This document shows, piece by piece, positions 1-11,311 of a DNA stretch of 64,000 nt; position 1 is the first letter of the stretch, and the number at the start of each line of letters is the position of its first letter. Source of the DNA: Coffea arabica (lineage: Eukaryota > Streptophyta > Magnoliopsida > Gentianales > Rubiaceae); assembly GCF_036785885.1 (NCBI RefSeq), contig NC_092323.1, positions 11,416,501 through 11,480,500 of the forward strand, written 5' to 3'. The notes under the pieces are model-generated. The model was not told the origin of the DNA and did no database searches. It saw only the letters and a program-made list of their open reading frames with translations. The position numbers were made by a program, and so were the translations under genes.

Positions 1-344
1 GCTAAAATGGATTTATTACGAACGAAAAATTTAGGTTTTTCGCTACTTAATATGAGAAAAATGTGGACTTTAAAGTTTAATGTTAATGTGTGAGGATTGA
101 TGCTTTATAATTTAAGAAAGAAAAAGAAAAAGTTGTTTGCTTTCGTTGAGCTTGAGCTGGATGTTGCATTCTTGAGAAACTAATTGCTTAATTTTGAGCT
201 ATGGATGATTCTGTTATGGAGAGTTGTACTTTTTAGCTGTGATTAAATTTTCTTCGGTAGTTGCCAGGGACAAAGGAGAGGGAAAAAAAAAATTTTGTTT
301 GGTTGCTTGTTGGTTGTGTATTGATTTTGATGATGTTTTTGCAG

Positions 345-3300
345 GGATGAAGATTAAGACTGACACACCTCTTGCCAAGAAGGCACGAGAAGGAGTTATG
401 GAATTTTTGCTGATGAATCATCCGTTGGATTGCCCAATTTGTGATCAAGGTGGGGAATGTGATCTCCAGGATCAGTCTATGGCTTTTGGTTCTGACCGGG
501 GTCGTTTTACTGAAACAAAGAGGTCTGTGGTTGATAAGAATCTGGGTCCATTGGTCAAGACTGTCATGACTAGGTGCATTCAATGTACAAGGTATGCACA
601 AGAGACTGTATGTTTGTCCATGGCACATTGAATCTAGATAACTTGTCACACACCTTCAAATCCATGTCAATTGAATTCTAGTGATTCTTGGATTATGACA
701 AGAGGTCCTAAGACTATGTTCAACTTGACAATGCCATTAGTAGCACTCTGTCTAGTTATGGCAGATCCTATAATATTCTCAGTCAGATGACTTTTTGCGT
801 AACAAGATAACATAGAACATAATTGCAATTGGACAGACAAAAATTGTGTAAATTAATTACAATGTTGGCGTCACAATAAATAAGTCTGCAGTTACTATTG
901 AACAATCAACTTGCTGTCATGTGGCTACCAAAATGCATCTCTGTTCTTTTTCAAAAAAAAAAAAAAAGTAACTGATAGATGTGTTCTCATTGATTTGTAT
1001 GTATTGCTTGTTTTGGTCTTAATGCTCATGTGGTAGGATTTAACATCTGTGAGCTGGTGGTGTTGTTTCTTGCTGAGGAATAGCAGTTTGTTCATTCTGC
1101 TCTTCTTTCATTGTCTATTTTAGAATTCAATATATATTCTTTTTGTTATTAACTGGATTCTTAGATAGTCTAAGCTGAGAATGCTTGTGAGCTTGAGGAT
1201 AGATACCAATAGATGGATGAACTTTGGGAAATGGAGGTGTCATCTCTTCTCCCTAGTGCCAAACAAATTCTTAGAAATGACTTTTGAAGTTTAAGATGTA
1301 TTGATTTTTTTTTTTTTGTTGAGACGAATGCTGAATAATTCCATATTGCATTGCACTGTTTTTACCTATTTCGTCATGTGGCTTGAATTGTCCTTTAACA
1401 TGTTCAATGCTCATAAACAGGTGTGTAAGATTTGCGACTGAAATAGCTGGGGTTCAGGATCTTGGCATGTTGGGTCGTGGCAGTGGGGAAGAAATTGGAA
1501 CTTATGTGGAAAGACTCATGACAAGTGAACTTTCAGGAAATGTAATTGACATTTGTCCTGTTGGTGCTCTAACCTCAAAACCTTTTGCCTTTAAAGCTCG
1601 AAATTGGGAATTAAAGGGAACCGAAAGCATTGATGTTACAGATGCTGTTGGTTCAAACATTCGGATTGATAGCAGAGGCCCAGAGGTTATGCGTATTTTG
1701 CCACGATTAAATGAGGTACTTTAAATTAGCCTGTTATGATGCTTTTGGTCATATCTACAACTAGTCATAGGTTTGACTACCCTGTGCTTCATTTTCTCAT
1801 ATAGGATATCAATGAAGAATGGATATCAGACAAAACACGTTTCTTTTATGATGGACTAAAGAGACAGAGGTTAAATGACCCCATGATTCGCGGTCCAGAT
1901 GGACGCTTCAAGGCAGTGAGTTGGCGTGATGCTCTTGCCGTGGTTGCTGAGGTCATCCACCAAGTCAAGCCCAGTGAAATTGTTGGAGTTGCTGGTAAGC
2001 TGTCTGATGCAGAATCCATGATGGCATTGAAGGATTTCTTAAACAAAATGGGGTCAAATAATGTTTGGTGTGAGGGTAATGGCCCAAATCCAAATGCTGA
2101 CATCCGCTCTGGTTACATTATGAACACCAGCATCAGTGGCTTGGAGAAGGCAGATGTTTTTCTCTTGGTTGGTACTCAGGTAATGTTCTTCAGCTGTTAA
2201 GGCATATGCACTTAACATCACGTAAGTTACTTAGCTATGTGGGTAATCTGTAAAGAATTTACATGATATGCATATCTGCATGTGTTTGTGGGGGCTGTCT
2301 GTATCATCTTCCTCTTCCCAAGAACAAGAAAATATTTTGTTAAGAGATGATCATGAGCACCTCAGACGTTAGTTATTGCTTGATCAGATAGAAAGGTCAG
2401 TCTGGAATTATGTAATTAATTTTGTTCCTGTAGAGAACCTTATCAATGCTGGTTATTTGATAAATGAAGACTTATGGAAGATTGATGGATGCTTTTGATT
2501 TTTTGTGGTTGTCATTAACCGAAGTTTAAGGAGGTTACATCTGCCTCAAATGCTGGAGCACATTTATTTTTGTCTAATCCCCTTTTAGACCACTATTGAG
2601 AACCAAAATTTTACTCTTAATGTTTCTCATATAATTTGCAGTTGCAATTTAAGAGTATACTATAATTGCAATAGAAAATTAAACACTTGCTGCACCCTGA
2701 AGTCTCTTGCTTTCCTTTATCTGTACTCTTATTTTAAACAAGAGTTTTATGCAGCCAGCTGAGCGTACGTCTCTCAAAGATGTCATGAATTCTCTCATAT
2801 GAATGGGATCCTTTTTTTTTTTAATGGGACTGTTGTTTTGCTGCTTATTGATGACCTTGTGCATGTCTCTTGAATCTTGTAAGGTTATTCAGTTGTAATG
2901 CATTTTGAGCTGCAGTTGAAGGTTTTTCTCTCTGATTGTCGTAATAACCGTAATTTTTTTAACATGGATTTTAATAGCTGTCTGACATGTCATGTTCTTT
3001 CCTTTGCCATCCCGTATGCATATTTTTTGGCTTTGTAACCAATGCTTATTGTTTATGATGTTCTCAGCCAAGGGTTGAAGCTGCTATGGTGAATGCCAGA
3101 ATTCGGAAAACTGTTCGAGCTGCCCAAGCTAAGGTGGGCTATGTTGGTCCTGCAACAGACTTAAACTATGATCATGAACATCTTGGTACAGGTCCTCAAA
3201 CACTTAAAGAAATTGCGGATGGTCGCCATCCTTTCTCTTCAACATTGATAAATGCCAAGAACCCTTGCATCATTGTTGGTGCTGGGGTTTTTGAGAGAAA

Positions 3301-3967
3301 TGACAAGGATGCAATTTTCTCAGTTGTTGAGACTATTGCAGAAAGTGCAAAGGCTGTTAGACCCGACTGGAACGGGCTTAATGTGTTGCTATTAAATGCT
3401 GCTCAAGCTGCAGCTCTTGACCTTGGACTTGTTCCAGAATCTGGTAATAGCATTGAATCTTCCAAATTTATTTATTTGATGGGTGCTGACGATGTGAACT
3501 TGGAGAAAATTCCCGAGGATGCCTTTGTGGTTTACCAAGGACACCATGGAGATCGTGGTGTATATCGTGCAAACATAATTCTTCCATCATCAGCCTTTTC
3601 TGAGAAAGAGGGCACATATGTTAATACAGAAGGGTGTGCTCAAACTACTGTACCAGCAGTACCCACTGTAGGTGATGCTAGGGATGATTGGAAAATAATT
3701 AGAGCATTGTCTGAGGTGGCAGGCGCATGTCTACCCTATGATTCCCTTACTGCTATCAGATCTCGGATGAGGACTGTAGCACCAAATCTACTGAATACTG
3801 ATGAGAGACAACCTGCAATATTTTCTTATTCTTTGAAGCCTGAGTCACGCCAGGAGATGAGCACTGTTCCATTTGGAACAGCAGTGGAGAATTTTTACAT
3901 GACTGATTCAATCACTAGGGCGTCCAAGGTAATGGCTCAATGCAGCGCATCATTGTTGAAGAAATGA
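345..3967 (+). CDS. NDUFS1: Mitochondrial complex I 75-kDa subunit (NDUFS1/NuoG family), 3' four exons
   Basis: This is the iron-sulfur subunit at the tip of the matrix arm of NADH:ubiquinone oxidoreductase, which passes electrons from the FMN subunit down a chain of Fe-S clusters. I place exons at 345-591, 1421-1715, 1805-2179 and 3068-3967. All have AG/GT borders and join in phase, giving about 605 codons to a TGA. The first exon carries the N5 cluster pattern H-x3-C-x2-C-x5-C ([14 protein letters not shown]). The N4 pattern CIQCTRC spans the 591/1421 junction, and its fourth cysteine lies in [10 protein letters not shown] molybdopterin-oxidoreductase-like domain without obvious active-site residues follows. 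The family is about 740 residues long, so roughly 140 are missing, including the targeting peptide and the N1b [2Fe-2S] domain. They must lie left of base 1, and bases 1-344 are intron. No internal stop or frameshift is visible, so the gene looks functional. Confidence 0.96.
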
Positions 3968-4954
3968 GCTCTGGAAAGCGATGGACTTGAAATAAGGGTG
4001 TCAGTTCACGTTTTGCTGTTTGGCTTCTGTATCCTAAATTTACGCCATCTAGGATTCTTTGTTCGTCAAGGAAATAGAGAGGATCAAGGAAAAAGAATGA
4101 ACTACAATGCCGTAGCGGAATTTTCTCATAAATGGCAAACCAGCTTTGGCAATCTTTTGTACCTTTCTGTAATTTTAATCAGCATCCAGCATATGGTGAA
4201 TCCAAAGTTACACTGGCCTTGGTTTATATTTTTGGCTCCATGATATTTTGTTCTTTCTAGCTTTTTTATTTCTAAACTTTTCAGTCGTGCGGCAAAGGTT
4301 GTCAACATACAATGATAAAGGCAGTAGAATCTCAATAGTGTGCTGGAAATCATCTGAGATGGATTCTACAGTTGCAATGCCATTAAATTTTTATTCTTCC
4401 GTAATGGTAAATGTTATTATCTAATTGCTGATGACGTTCACAAAATGCTTTCGCTTGTCATAGTGGCTTGGCTCCTGCTTTCTTGCTCATCCCCGTTGTA
4501 GGTTGAAGAAGAATTACAGGCTTTGGCAGCATTTAAGTTGTGTGCTTTTGTCATGTCATTGCAATAATTCCGAGCTCGACTGTAAGATATGTGTATTTCC
4601 TAGGAAAGAGTACGGGGATGTATGAAGTGCTTGAAGCGGGATAAAATTTTTGGCGACCTCATTGTTAGTTATAAATGTCAGAAATGGTGGCGAGCATATT
4701 GATTTTCGTTTCTTGCCAATCATTTTGTATTGTTTTTATTATTGGATGTCTGGTATCAACTGAAAAGAAGCTCATTAGCAGCGGCCGAGGTTGTAAATGA
4801 CTAAGCAACATCATACTGGTGTTTTACCCCTTAAATCGAATTCAGCTGAGGTTGAAACTCTTGATCATAATTTCCAGTACTCATACTGCGGCTAATATGC
4901 AAGTTATACTTGATCGAAACAATAATTACTCGTACAAGATGATATCTGGATGAG
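3968..4954 (+). other. 3' UTR and downstream flank of the complex I gene
   Basis: No reading frame here resembles a protein. The sequence following the TGA is moderately AT-rich, and the first several hundred bases are probably 3' UTR. I could not place the polyadenylation site. Confidence 0.5.
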
Positions 4955-5960
4955 ACATATTATGCTGGAACAGAATATTTGCAACTCACCAACCGCTTTT
5001 GGAGAATATTTCATGCAATCACCCATGTTACAGAGGCAAGCCCAATAATTTCTGCCAGAAGCTTGCAGCCACGATTTATGCAAGGTTGCAATAGTACTAG
5101 CATAATTTCTTAAGCCAACTGTGCACCATCTTCAAGGTTAGTTTGCTGGCTGAACTTGACATTGGCCTGATAGGCTGATCATTGTGAACGTTTCCCCATC
5201 CATTGCATCCCAAGTAAGACGGGCAAAAAGCTTCAAGTCCACTCTTATGTACTGTAAATTAAGGCGTTAGGCGTGCATTATTCTGCTAAAACAAGTATAT
5301 GCCATATACAATTAGCTAGGATGATGCACAAAGAAAGTAGCGTAGCGTATACGTCTGATAGAATCTAGATTTTTCCTCCAACGAAAAGCTAATTACCCAA
5401 AGCAGATCCTCAAAGCATGTAACTTTGAGCAAGTGGCAGACCAAGCATCGCAAAAGCTGCAGATATACTACTACTATGATTTTCTGTACCTTAAGGAGCA
5501 TTAGGCTGTCACCTTTTCTAGTTTCTGTCCAGCTGAGAAGCCTTCCTGCCTTTTCCTGCAACGTGGGATAGATAAACGCTGTAATGTCAAGTTCACTACT
5601 TCTGTAACTAGAAAGAAATTGTAGGACCAAAAGACACAGCAAAAGAAAGCTTTAACAGGATCTTTAATATCAAATACACTGCACCAGGGAACCAAATTGC
5701 TAATCACAGTATGGAGTACTTTACCTTGGCTTGAAACATCGCTACGACATAACAGAATTCTATATGACCCTCACATAAAGCACTGGAAACCTTTCCTCTT
5801 TATCAATATTCTTGACACAAAACAGCGCACATGCCAAATATCAACTAAACACCAAAACTCTTTCACATGTATATTTGATACTTGATACTACAACAAAACA
5901 ATATGAAAAGCAACATCAGCCTCTAAGCAGTGCGAGCAATTATCTCAAGTTTGCACGCCA
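4955..5960. repeat. Duplicated block A (uninterrupted copy)
   Basis: About 1 kb recurs in the same orientation from about 24728 to 29130, where it is split by two insertions. Shared landmarks include GAAGCTTGCAGCCACG, GATGATGCACAAAGAAAG, TTTTCTGTACCTTAAGGAG, CCTTCCTGCCTTTTCCTGCA and CACTGGAAACCTTTC, with scattered substitutions and small indels between them. No convincing ORF is shared, so I call it a non-coding segmental duplication or an old dispersed repeat. This copy gives the empty sites for the insertions in block B. Confidence 0.8.
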
Positions 5961-6951
5961 TAGTCTTTTTACTGACTTGCACAAGATACCAAAATGATCT
6001 CGCACTCTCTTCAATTTCTCACAATCTAGTTAAAGTCTCACCATAACATTTTGCCGCTAACATTAATCTTGTTGATTTTACCACTCTCACCATAAATTCC
6101 CGCCACAAATATTAATCTTGTCTGTTGACCAGGCCAATCCCTCTTAATTAAACATTTCTACAGCTGCAAATACACATTAGATGAGTAGCCTACCTTAATT
6201 GCTCAATCATTTCAGCTTATCAATGCGGACCAGGGGCACTTATGGTTGGAGATTTTGTACAATTGTTGTACTGTCTACACTATATCGTGTACTCTTACAT
6301 AACTTTATTGTACTCAAATTTTATTCATGCACACCATTTCAAAGCATAAAATACACCTGTCCCTGTAAGCATACAATCACATTATACATGCAGTACACCA
6401 ACCGTACCTGACTGGACCTAAGCCAACCGTACCTGCCCCATTCCCCATCAATGCAGATCAACAATTTGCCTGTTTGGTGAAAGAGACATGCCCCTAGAAA
6501 GTTTTTTTCATATGCTATTGGAAAAAATCTTGGCATTTGGCAATCAAAACAAACAATAAATGGGCAAAAATTAACAAATACGGAACTTCAACAATTTTTT
6601 TTTTGGGTCAAAACTTCAACAAATTTTAAATGTTTACATCTTACAACCTTTTTTTTCACGTAACAATTAATTAAGAGACTAATCCCTAATAGGCAGACAT
6701 CTCTCCCCACCCCCCCAAAACCCACAAAAAAAAATCATTGCATGTGATACTCATTTGAGGTAAAGCAAGCATTTTGAACAATTCCACCCATAAATCTAAG
6801 ACTTCAACTTACCCTTGCAAACTATCCAGTGATAGCAGTCTATCATTATAAAGACACAAGTTAATTGTAATTCTGCTATCCCCAAAGATAACAAGATCAA
6901 ACAGACAAAACAGATAAAAGAGCCTGAAAGTTACAGTTAAACACATTTGAC
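5961..6951. other. Intergenic region between block A and the helicase gene
   Basis: AT-rich sequence with short poly-T and poly-C runs. The part nearest 6951 is probably the 3' UTR of the minus-strand helicase. I see no gene, terminal repeat or structured element. Confidence 0.5.
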
Positions 6952-9243
6952 TTACTGCTCATACAATTTGATTAGTGACCTTGGCCTTTCATAACCACCT
7001 TCATTCTCTTGTTGTCTTGGTTTTCCTGGATTTCTTGATTCTGGTTTCCAGTTAGCTTTGGTCAATGATTCACCAAGAAGTTCTGCAATGTCTACCGCCA
7101 TTGCCTCAACCTTCTTGACATAGGGAAATTTCTCCTCTTCAAAATGGTTAGACAACCACAAATACATGGACAATACTTGATGCTTAGTCTCAAGGTCCAA
7201 GAGCTCTGAATCATTACGTGCAATACATTTTGGCATGCCCATTGCAATATTGACAGGGACCTTATGTGCATATGATGACGCAAACCTCAGAAGATGGTAC
7301 ATTGCTTTCGGATCTCTAATATTAACAGGGGCAAAGCAAAAATTGAAACGATCTTCCAGAGATAGCCCTTGGACCTTCTCTAACATATTTGCAATTTTCT
7401 TTATATGGTGATGGTGGCACAGAAAGTAAGACCCATCTAACCTGCAATTTTCGGCAAACTTTTCAAGTAGCTGTGCAAAAGTAACATCTGGAAATTGGCC
7501 AGCAAATAGCTCGACCTGTTCAAAGAAAGGAAAGAGACCAACTTTCTTAACTTCGTCAAATGGCTTCTTCAAGCACTCAATCAAGTAGTCCAAATCTTCA
7601 AGGTGCAAAGTGGTAGTTAGACCCTCAGGGTAGCGACTCCCTCTTCGGCCAGCTCTTCCAGCAATCTGCTTCACCTGGGAAGCTGGAACTGGAACAGTCT
7701 TATCACCATTGTACTTTGAGAGACTATAGAACACAACCCTTCTAATATGAAGATTCAAACCCATTCCCACAGCATCACTTGCGACCAAGATGTCATATTC
7801 ATTATTGTCATCATTAAACAAGTTGGCTTGCTGTCTACGGGTCTCTGGTGGCAGCGCACCATATATGACACAGCAACGGTGTTTTGTGTACTTCTCAATT
7901 GCTAATTTCACTTCAAAAATCTCTCTCCTGGAAAATGCAACAATACAATCCCCAGATTTCACATTTTTCAAGTCTCCCAAAAGGGTCTTCGCCTCAACAA
8001 CCAGTGGCTTAAACCTGTCATAACGTTGTTCAACCAACTCATCCCCAGTCTCAGAGCAAATCTTTCTAACAATGTTTAAAACACTTGGATCGCCACATAA
8101 ATGTATCTCATCAGCCTTCAATCCAAGCAAAGCCCTCGTCCATGCATCACCTCTAGATGGATCTGCCATCATTTGTATCTCATCAATCACGGCCACCTCA
8201 TACAACTCATCAACCGACACCATCTCAACAGTACAAGCAACATGATTTGAAAATGGGACATATTTTTTCTCTTGCCCAGTTAAGAGACTACAGTAAACCC
8301 CTAATGCATTCACCTTATCAAAAACTTCCATAGCCAACAACCTGAGAGGACTGCAATAAATACCCTTTTTTGCTTCCATAAACCTCTGCAAAGCATTATA
8401 CGTTTTCCCACTATTAGTCGGACCACAGTGATATACAATTTTCCTTTTCATTGCCCTAGCAAATGGAAACCAAGTATGAGGCTTCGTCAAATCAGCTGAT
8501 TCAACCATACTCCTGAACCTCTTAATTTCATCAGGAAACTCTTCTAAACAAAACTCAACAAAAATTGGAAACAAAAACTTCTCAGCCTCAATACCAGGGG
8601 CAAGGAAAACCAAGTACTTCACTATATCAATCTTGCACTTCTTAAAAAAAAAATTACGAAATTTATGGGCGGCTGTAGGAAAAAAAGATGCACCAATGTA
8701 CACAGCTAAAGCCTGGTTAGAAGCCCAACCAGATTTTGCAAAACCTCTGAAAACCTCAATTAACAGATCCCAATCACTCCTACTCTGCTTATCACTTTTA
8801 GAAGCATCTCTAAGCTCTTTATAAATTTCTACCGGATCCCGGCTAGCTATCTGAGCAAAGTTCAATCTTTTCTCAGGCTCTAAATTCTCATTTCCAGGTC
8901 CATTTTCATCCAAACCTATATCACTAATACTATCTACTTCTGTAACTTCTGATTCAAGAGCAGGTGCAGAATTCAAATTTGGGGTTCCATTTTCTACTAA
9001 TGTCGAGAAAGGGTGTCTTTGGAAATTTAAACACCTATAATTAAGTGATTGTGTAAAGTGGGATGGGGAGAATTGAGGTGGGATACAGAATTTTGAATCA
9101 GGAGTGAGGAAAGGATGGGAATTTGATGGGTTTGGGGAATCAGCCCGATGGAATCTATTGGGAAGAAGAAAAGCTCTAACCTTGGTGAAATTGTCTCTAG
9201 AGGAATACAGATAAAGGAGGTTCCTTGCAGGGCCTCTTGCCAT
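6952..9243 (-). CDS. SUV3: SUV3-type ATP-dependent RNA helicase, probably mitochondrial
   Basis: A single uninterrupted ORF of 763 codons starts with ATG at 9243 and stops with TAA at 6954-6952. SUV3 proteins are DExH/D RNA helicases (Ski2-like superfamily 2) that unwind RNA for mitochondrial degradation and surveillance. The N-terminus is rich in Arg and Ser, poor in acidic residues and suits a mitochondrial presequence. Walker A (GPTNSGKT) is near residue 272 and the DEIQ motif II ([14 protein letters not shown]) near residue 350. Motif VI ([16 protein letters not shown]) is near residue 527, and an SUV3 C-terminal region follows. Plants have a shorter SUV3 of about 570 residues and a longer paralogue of about 770; this length and the extended N-terminus fit the longer type (Arabidopsis At5g39840 from memory). 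All key motifs are intact. Confidence 0.95.
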   Translation of the reverse strand: MARGPARNLLYLYSSRDNFTKVRAFLLPNRFHRADSPNPSNSHPFLTPDSKFCIPPQFSPSHFTQSLNYRCLNFQRHPFSTLVENGTPNLNSAPALESEVTEVDSISDIGLDENGPGNENLEPEKRLNFAQIASRDPVEIYKELRDASKSDKQSRSDWDLLIEVFRGFAKSGWASNQALAVYIGASFFPTAAHKFRNFFFKKCKIDIVKYLVFLAPGIEAEKFLFPIFVEFCLEEFPDEIKRFRSMVESADLTKPHTWFPFARAMKRKIVYHCGPTNSGKTYNALQRFMEAKKGIYCSPLRLLAMEVFDKVNALGVYCSLLTGQEKKYVPFSNHVACTVEMVSVDELYEVAVIDEIQMMADPSRGDAWTRALLGLKADEIHLCGDPSVLNIVRKICSETGDELVEQRYDRFKPLVVEAKTLLGDLKNVKSGDCIVAFSRREIFEVKLAIEKYTKHRCCVIYGALPPETRRQQANLFNDDNNEYDILVASDAVGMGLNLHIRRVVFYSLSKYNGDKTVPVPASQVKQIAGRAGRRGSRYPEGLTTTLHLEDLDYLIECLKKPFDEVKKVGLFPFFEQVELFAGQFPDVTFAQLLEKFAENCRLDGSYFLCHHHHIKKIANMLEKVQGLSLEDRFNFCFAPVNIRDPKAMYHLLRFASSYAHKVPVNIAMGMPKCIARNDSELLDLETKHQVLSMYLWLSNHFEEEKFPYVKKVEAMAVDIAELLGESLTKANWKPESRNPGKPRQQENEGGYERPRSLIKLYEQ

Positions 9244-9433
9244 TACCGGGAAAAAAGATAAAGAGTGGTAGAAAGAAAGAAATAATGCGATAACTTACAT
9301 AGAAGTTAAAGTCAGAGTTTTTTTTTTTTTTCAATTAGATAGGAAGAAAAAATGTACCTGGTCGGGCGGGGGTGAGAGAACAGGAGAAAATGGAGGGGAA
9401 AGCGAGAAATGGTGGTTTATTGTCCAAGTTCTA

Positions 9434-9446
9434 AAACCCTAAACCC
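9434..9446. promoter_or_regulatory. Telo-box-like motif upstream of the SUV3 gene
   Basis: AAACCCTAAACCC lies about 190 bp upstream of the SUV3 ATG. Telo-boxes (AAACCCTAA) are frequent near the transcription start of plant genes for translation and organelle biogenesis. Its function here is inferred from the motif and its position only. Confidence 0.5.
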
Positions 9447-9524
9447 AGCGGGTGGGAGACAAACAGAGCAGTGGGTGGAGCTTGTGAGTCTGAATTTTTT
9501 TTTTCCCTTAACAACTAGCTTGAT

Positions 9525-9650
9525 TGCATTTTTCTGGATTTTTTAAGAAAAATTACTATAGCAATTTAATATATGTAAAGTAAAAAAGTGAGTGAAAAAT
9601 GTATTCATGAAAAACGTAATAATTTTTCAATTATCCAAACAAGGCCGCGC
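9525..9650. mobile_element. MITE-like repeat, copy 1
   Basis: The stretch GAAAAATTACTATAGCAATTTAATATATGTAAAGT and its flanks match 12632-12765 base for base over long runs. The outer parts are roughly complementary (GCATTTTTCT... against ...AATTTTTCAATTATCC), so the unit could fold back. I could not fix exact termini or a target duplication. Confidence 0.5.
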
Positions 9651-11311
9651 AAGAATATTTTGAAGAAAAAAAAATTTTTTTGCAGACCTATGAATTCACC
9701 CATCAACTGTACTCAAACCTTCACTTTAGTCCTTCAATCTCAAATTGGACACTTCAATCCTCAAACTATAAAACTGACTTCAACAAAATTCATCGACGGA
9801 AGTCTGACATATCTTAAACTTAAGTTGAACAAAATTTATATTTTATGGATTAAAATAAGATAAGGTTTTTAATTTAGGGACTAAAGTAAAATAAATTTTA
9901 TTATTTTTAGAGTTAAAAGTGAATAGATTTATACTTTAAAACTAAAATGTACGATTTTAAATTTTAAATGTTAAAGTAAGAGTTCGAGTATCAATTGATT
10001 CAAAGTGGAACAACCCTTCAACTATACTTACTTCTTGTTGTTGTAAGAATAGCACTAACAATTTTGATTTAAAAAGTTACAAGTTGTTTATCTAATCTCC
10101 TATGTATGTATATACTGAACAACTTTTGTAGTACTAATTTTCATGACTTTTTTTTTTTGGGTGACAAAGCCCTAGTAATCACACAACTAGAAGTATTGCC
10201 AATGCAGTAATTGTATAGTTAAAAACATTCGCAACAAGGTAATCACACAATTAGAAGCATTGCTAACAAGAATTATTGTGCTAGAAGTCTTATCTCGTGT
10301 TGGTACAACTTATCCACAAAATGTATATTTGAGCATTGCTCCAACTTCAACTCCAGCTCCTGATCATGTTTACACGTATACCAGTTTTAGCTTTTCTATA
10401 CTACTAAAAGAGTTGATAATAGTGCAAAACTACAACCCAATTACTTCTAAGGAACGGTCATTGTGATTAATGAGATGTCGAAGAGAGTTAATGTTCCTTA
10501 ATGTTGTATTCAAACGCTCTGAAAATTGTCATAAAAAATTGTGTTTGGAGGTGAAAGTCAATGTCTCGAACTCTCAATTCATGTTAAAGATCATGTAGTC
10601 TAGTGGTGTAATCTGAAGGTGAAGTGCACTAATGGTGAAATGTTGGGTTAAATGCACAAAAGGTTGGGATGGAGCGCTAAAACAGGTTTAAACCTTTTAG
10701 AATGGTAATACTAGTGTTAAATTTTGATGTTTCAGTAGATCAATCAAATTTAGCACTTAGATTCATCAATTTTAATGGTAGAAATAGATTTGATGAAAAT
10801 TTGACACTCTCTTATTATTGAGGAACCAATTTGAGATTTAAAATATATAAAAGGCCAAAACTAGATATTTGAAATAGATTATGAGCTCTTTAAGTCGTTT
10901 ACCTATTATTTTCATTCGTCCAATTATTGAAAAACACCAAGTGTGCTAAACGAAATTATGAGAAACTTGAGGGTAAAATTTTTAAATAACCCTCTCAACC
11001 CTCCATTTCCTCGGCGAAACAGTAGTATAAGAGCAAGAATAAAAACACACAGGATCCTCAGTGCACTTTTTCAGTGGCAATTCAGTGTCACTTCTATATT
11101 TATGCCAAATGTCTTGTTTATTTAATTTGTCATGTGCTATTTATTTAAATTTTTTCTACCATCACGTGATAAGTGGGATTGGCACTAGATTTGGCACCGA
11201 ATAGTAGCATAGAGGATCCTAACTGGAATAAAAATCAGTCGCATACCAGAGACATAAGCAGCTTGAAGGGACGCGAGAGCGTTTCGGCAACCTCGTCTTG
11301 CGCTGCTCGGA
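9651..11311. other. Intergenic region and promoter side of the RING-H2 gene
   Basis: No gene is recognised. Bases 9690-10010 contain phrases such as CTTTAGTCCTTCAATCTC and GGGACTAAAGT that recall the MITE at 49812-50127, but the ends are eroded and I call it a relic only. A 23-base phrase (AATCACACAAYTAGAAGYATTG) occurs near 10177 and 10241. Bases 11211-11311 are alignable with 40430-40535 upstream of the truncated RING-H2 copy, so they are probably promoter or 5' UTR. Confidence 0.45.

Noticed and set aside
224..344. Start codon upstream of the first complex I exon in the same frame
   Set aside because: The AG border at 343-344 and the family alignment show this is intron; the true N-terminus lies outside the window.
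233..649. 138-codon open frame on the minus strand opposite the first complex I exon
   Set aside because: It is the antisense shadow of a clear conserved exon and has no protein-like features.
9434..9446. Interstitial telomere repeat
   Set aside because: It is less than two full repeat units and sits where a promoter telo-box is expected.
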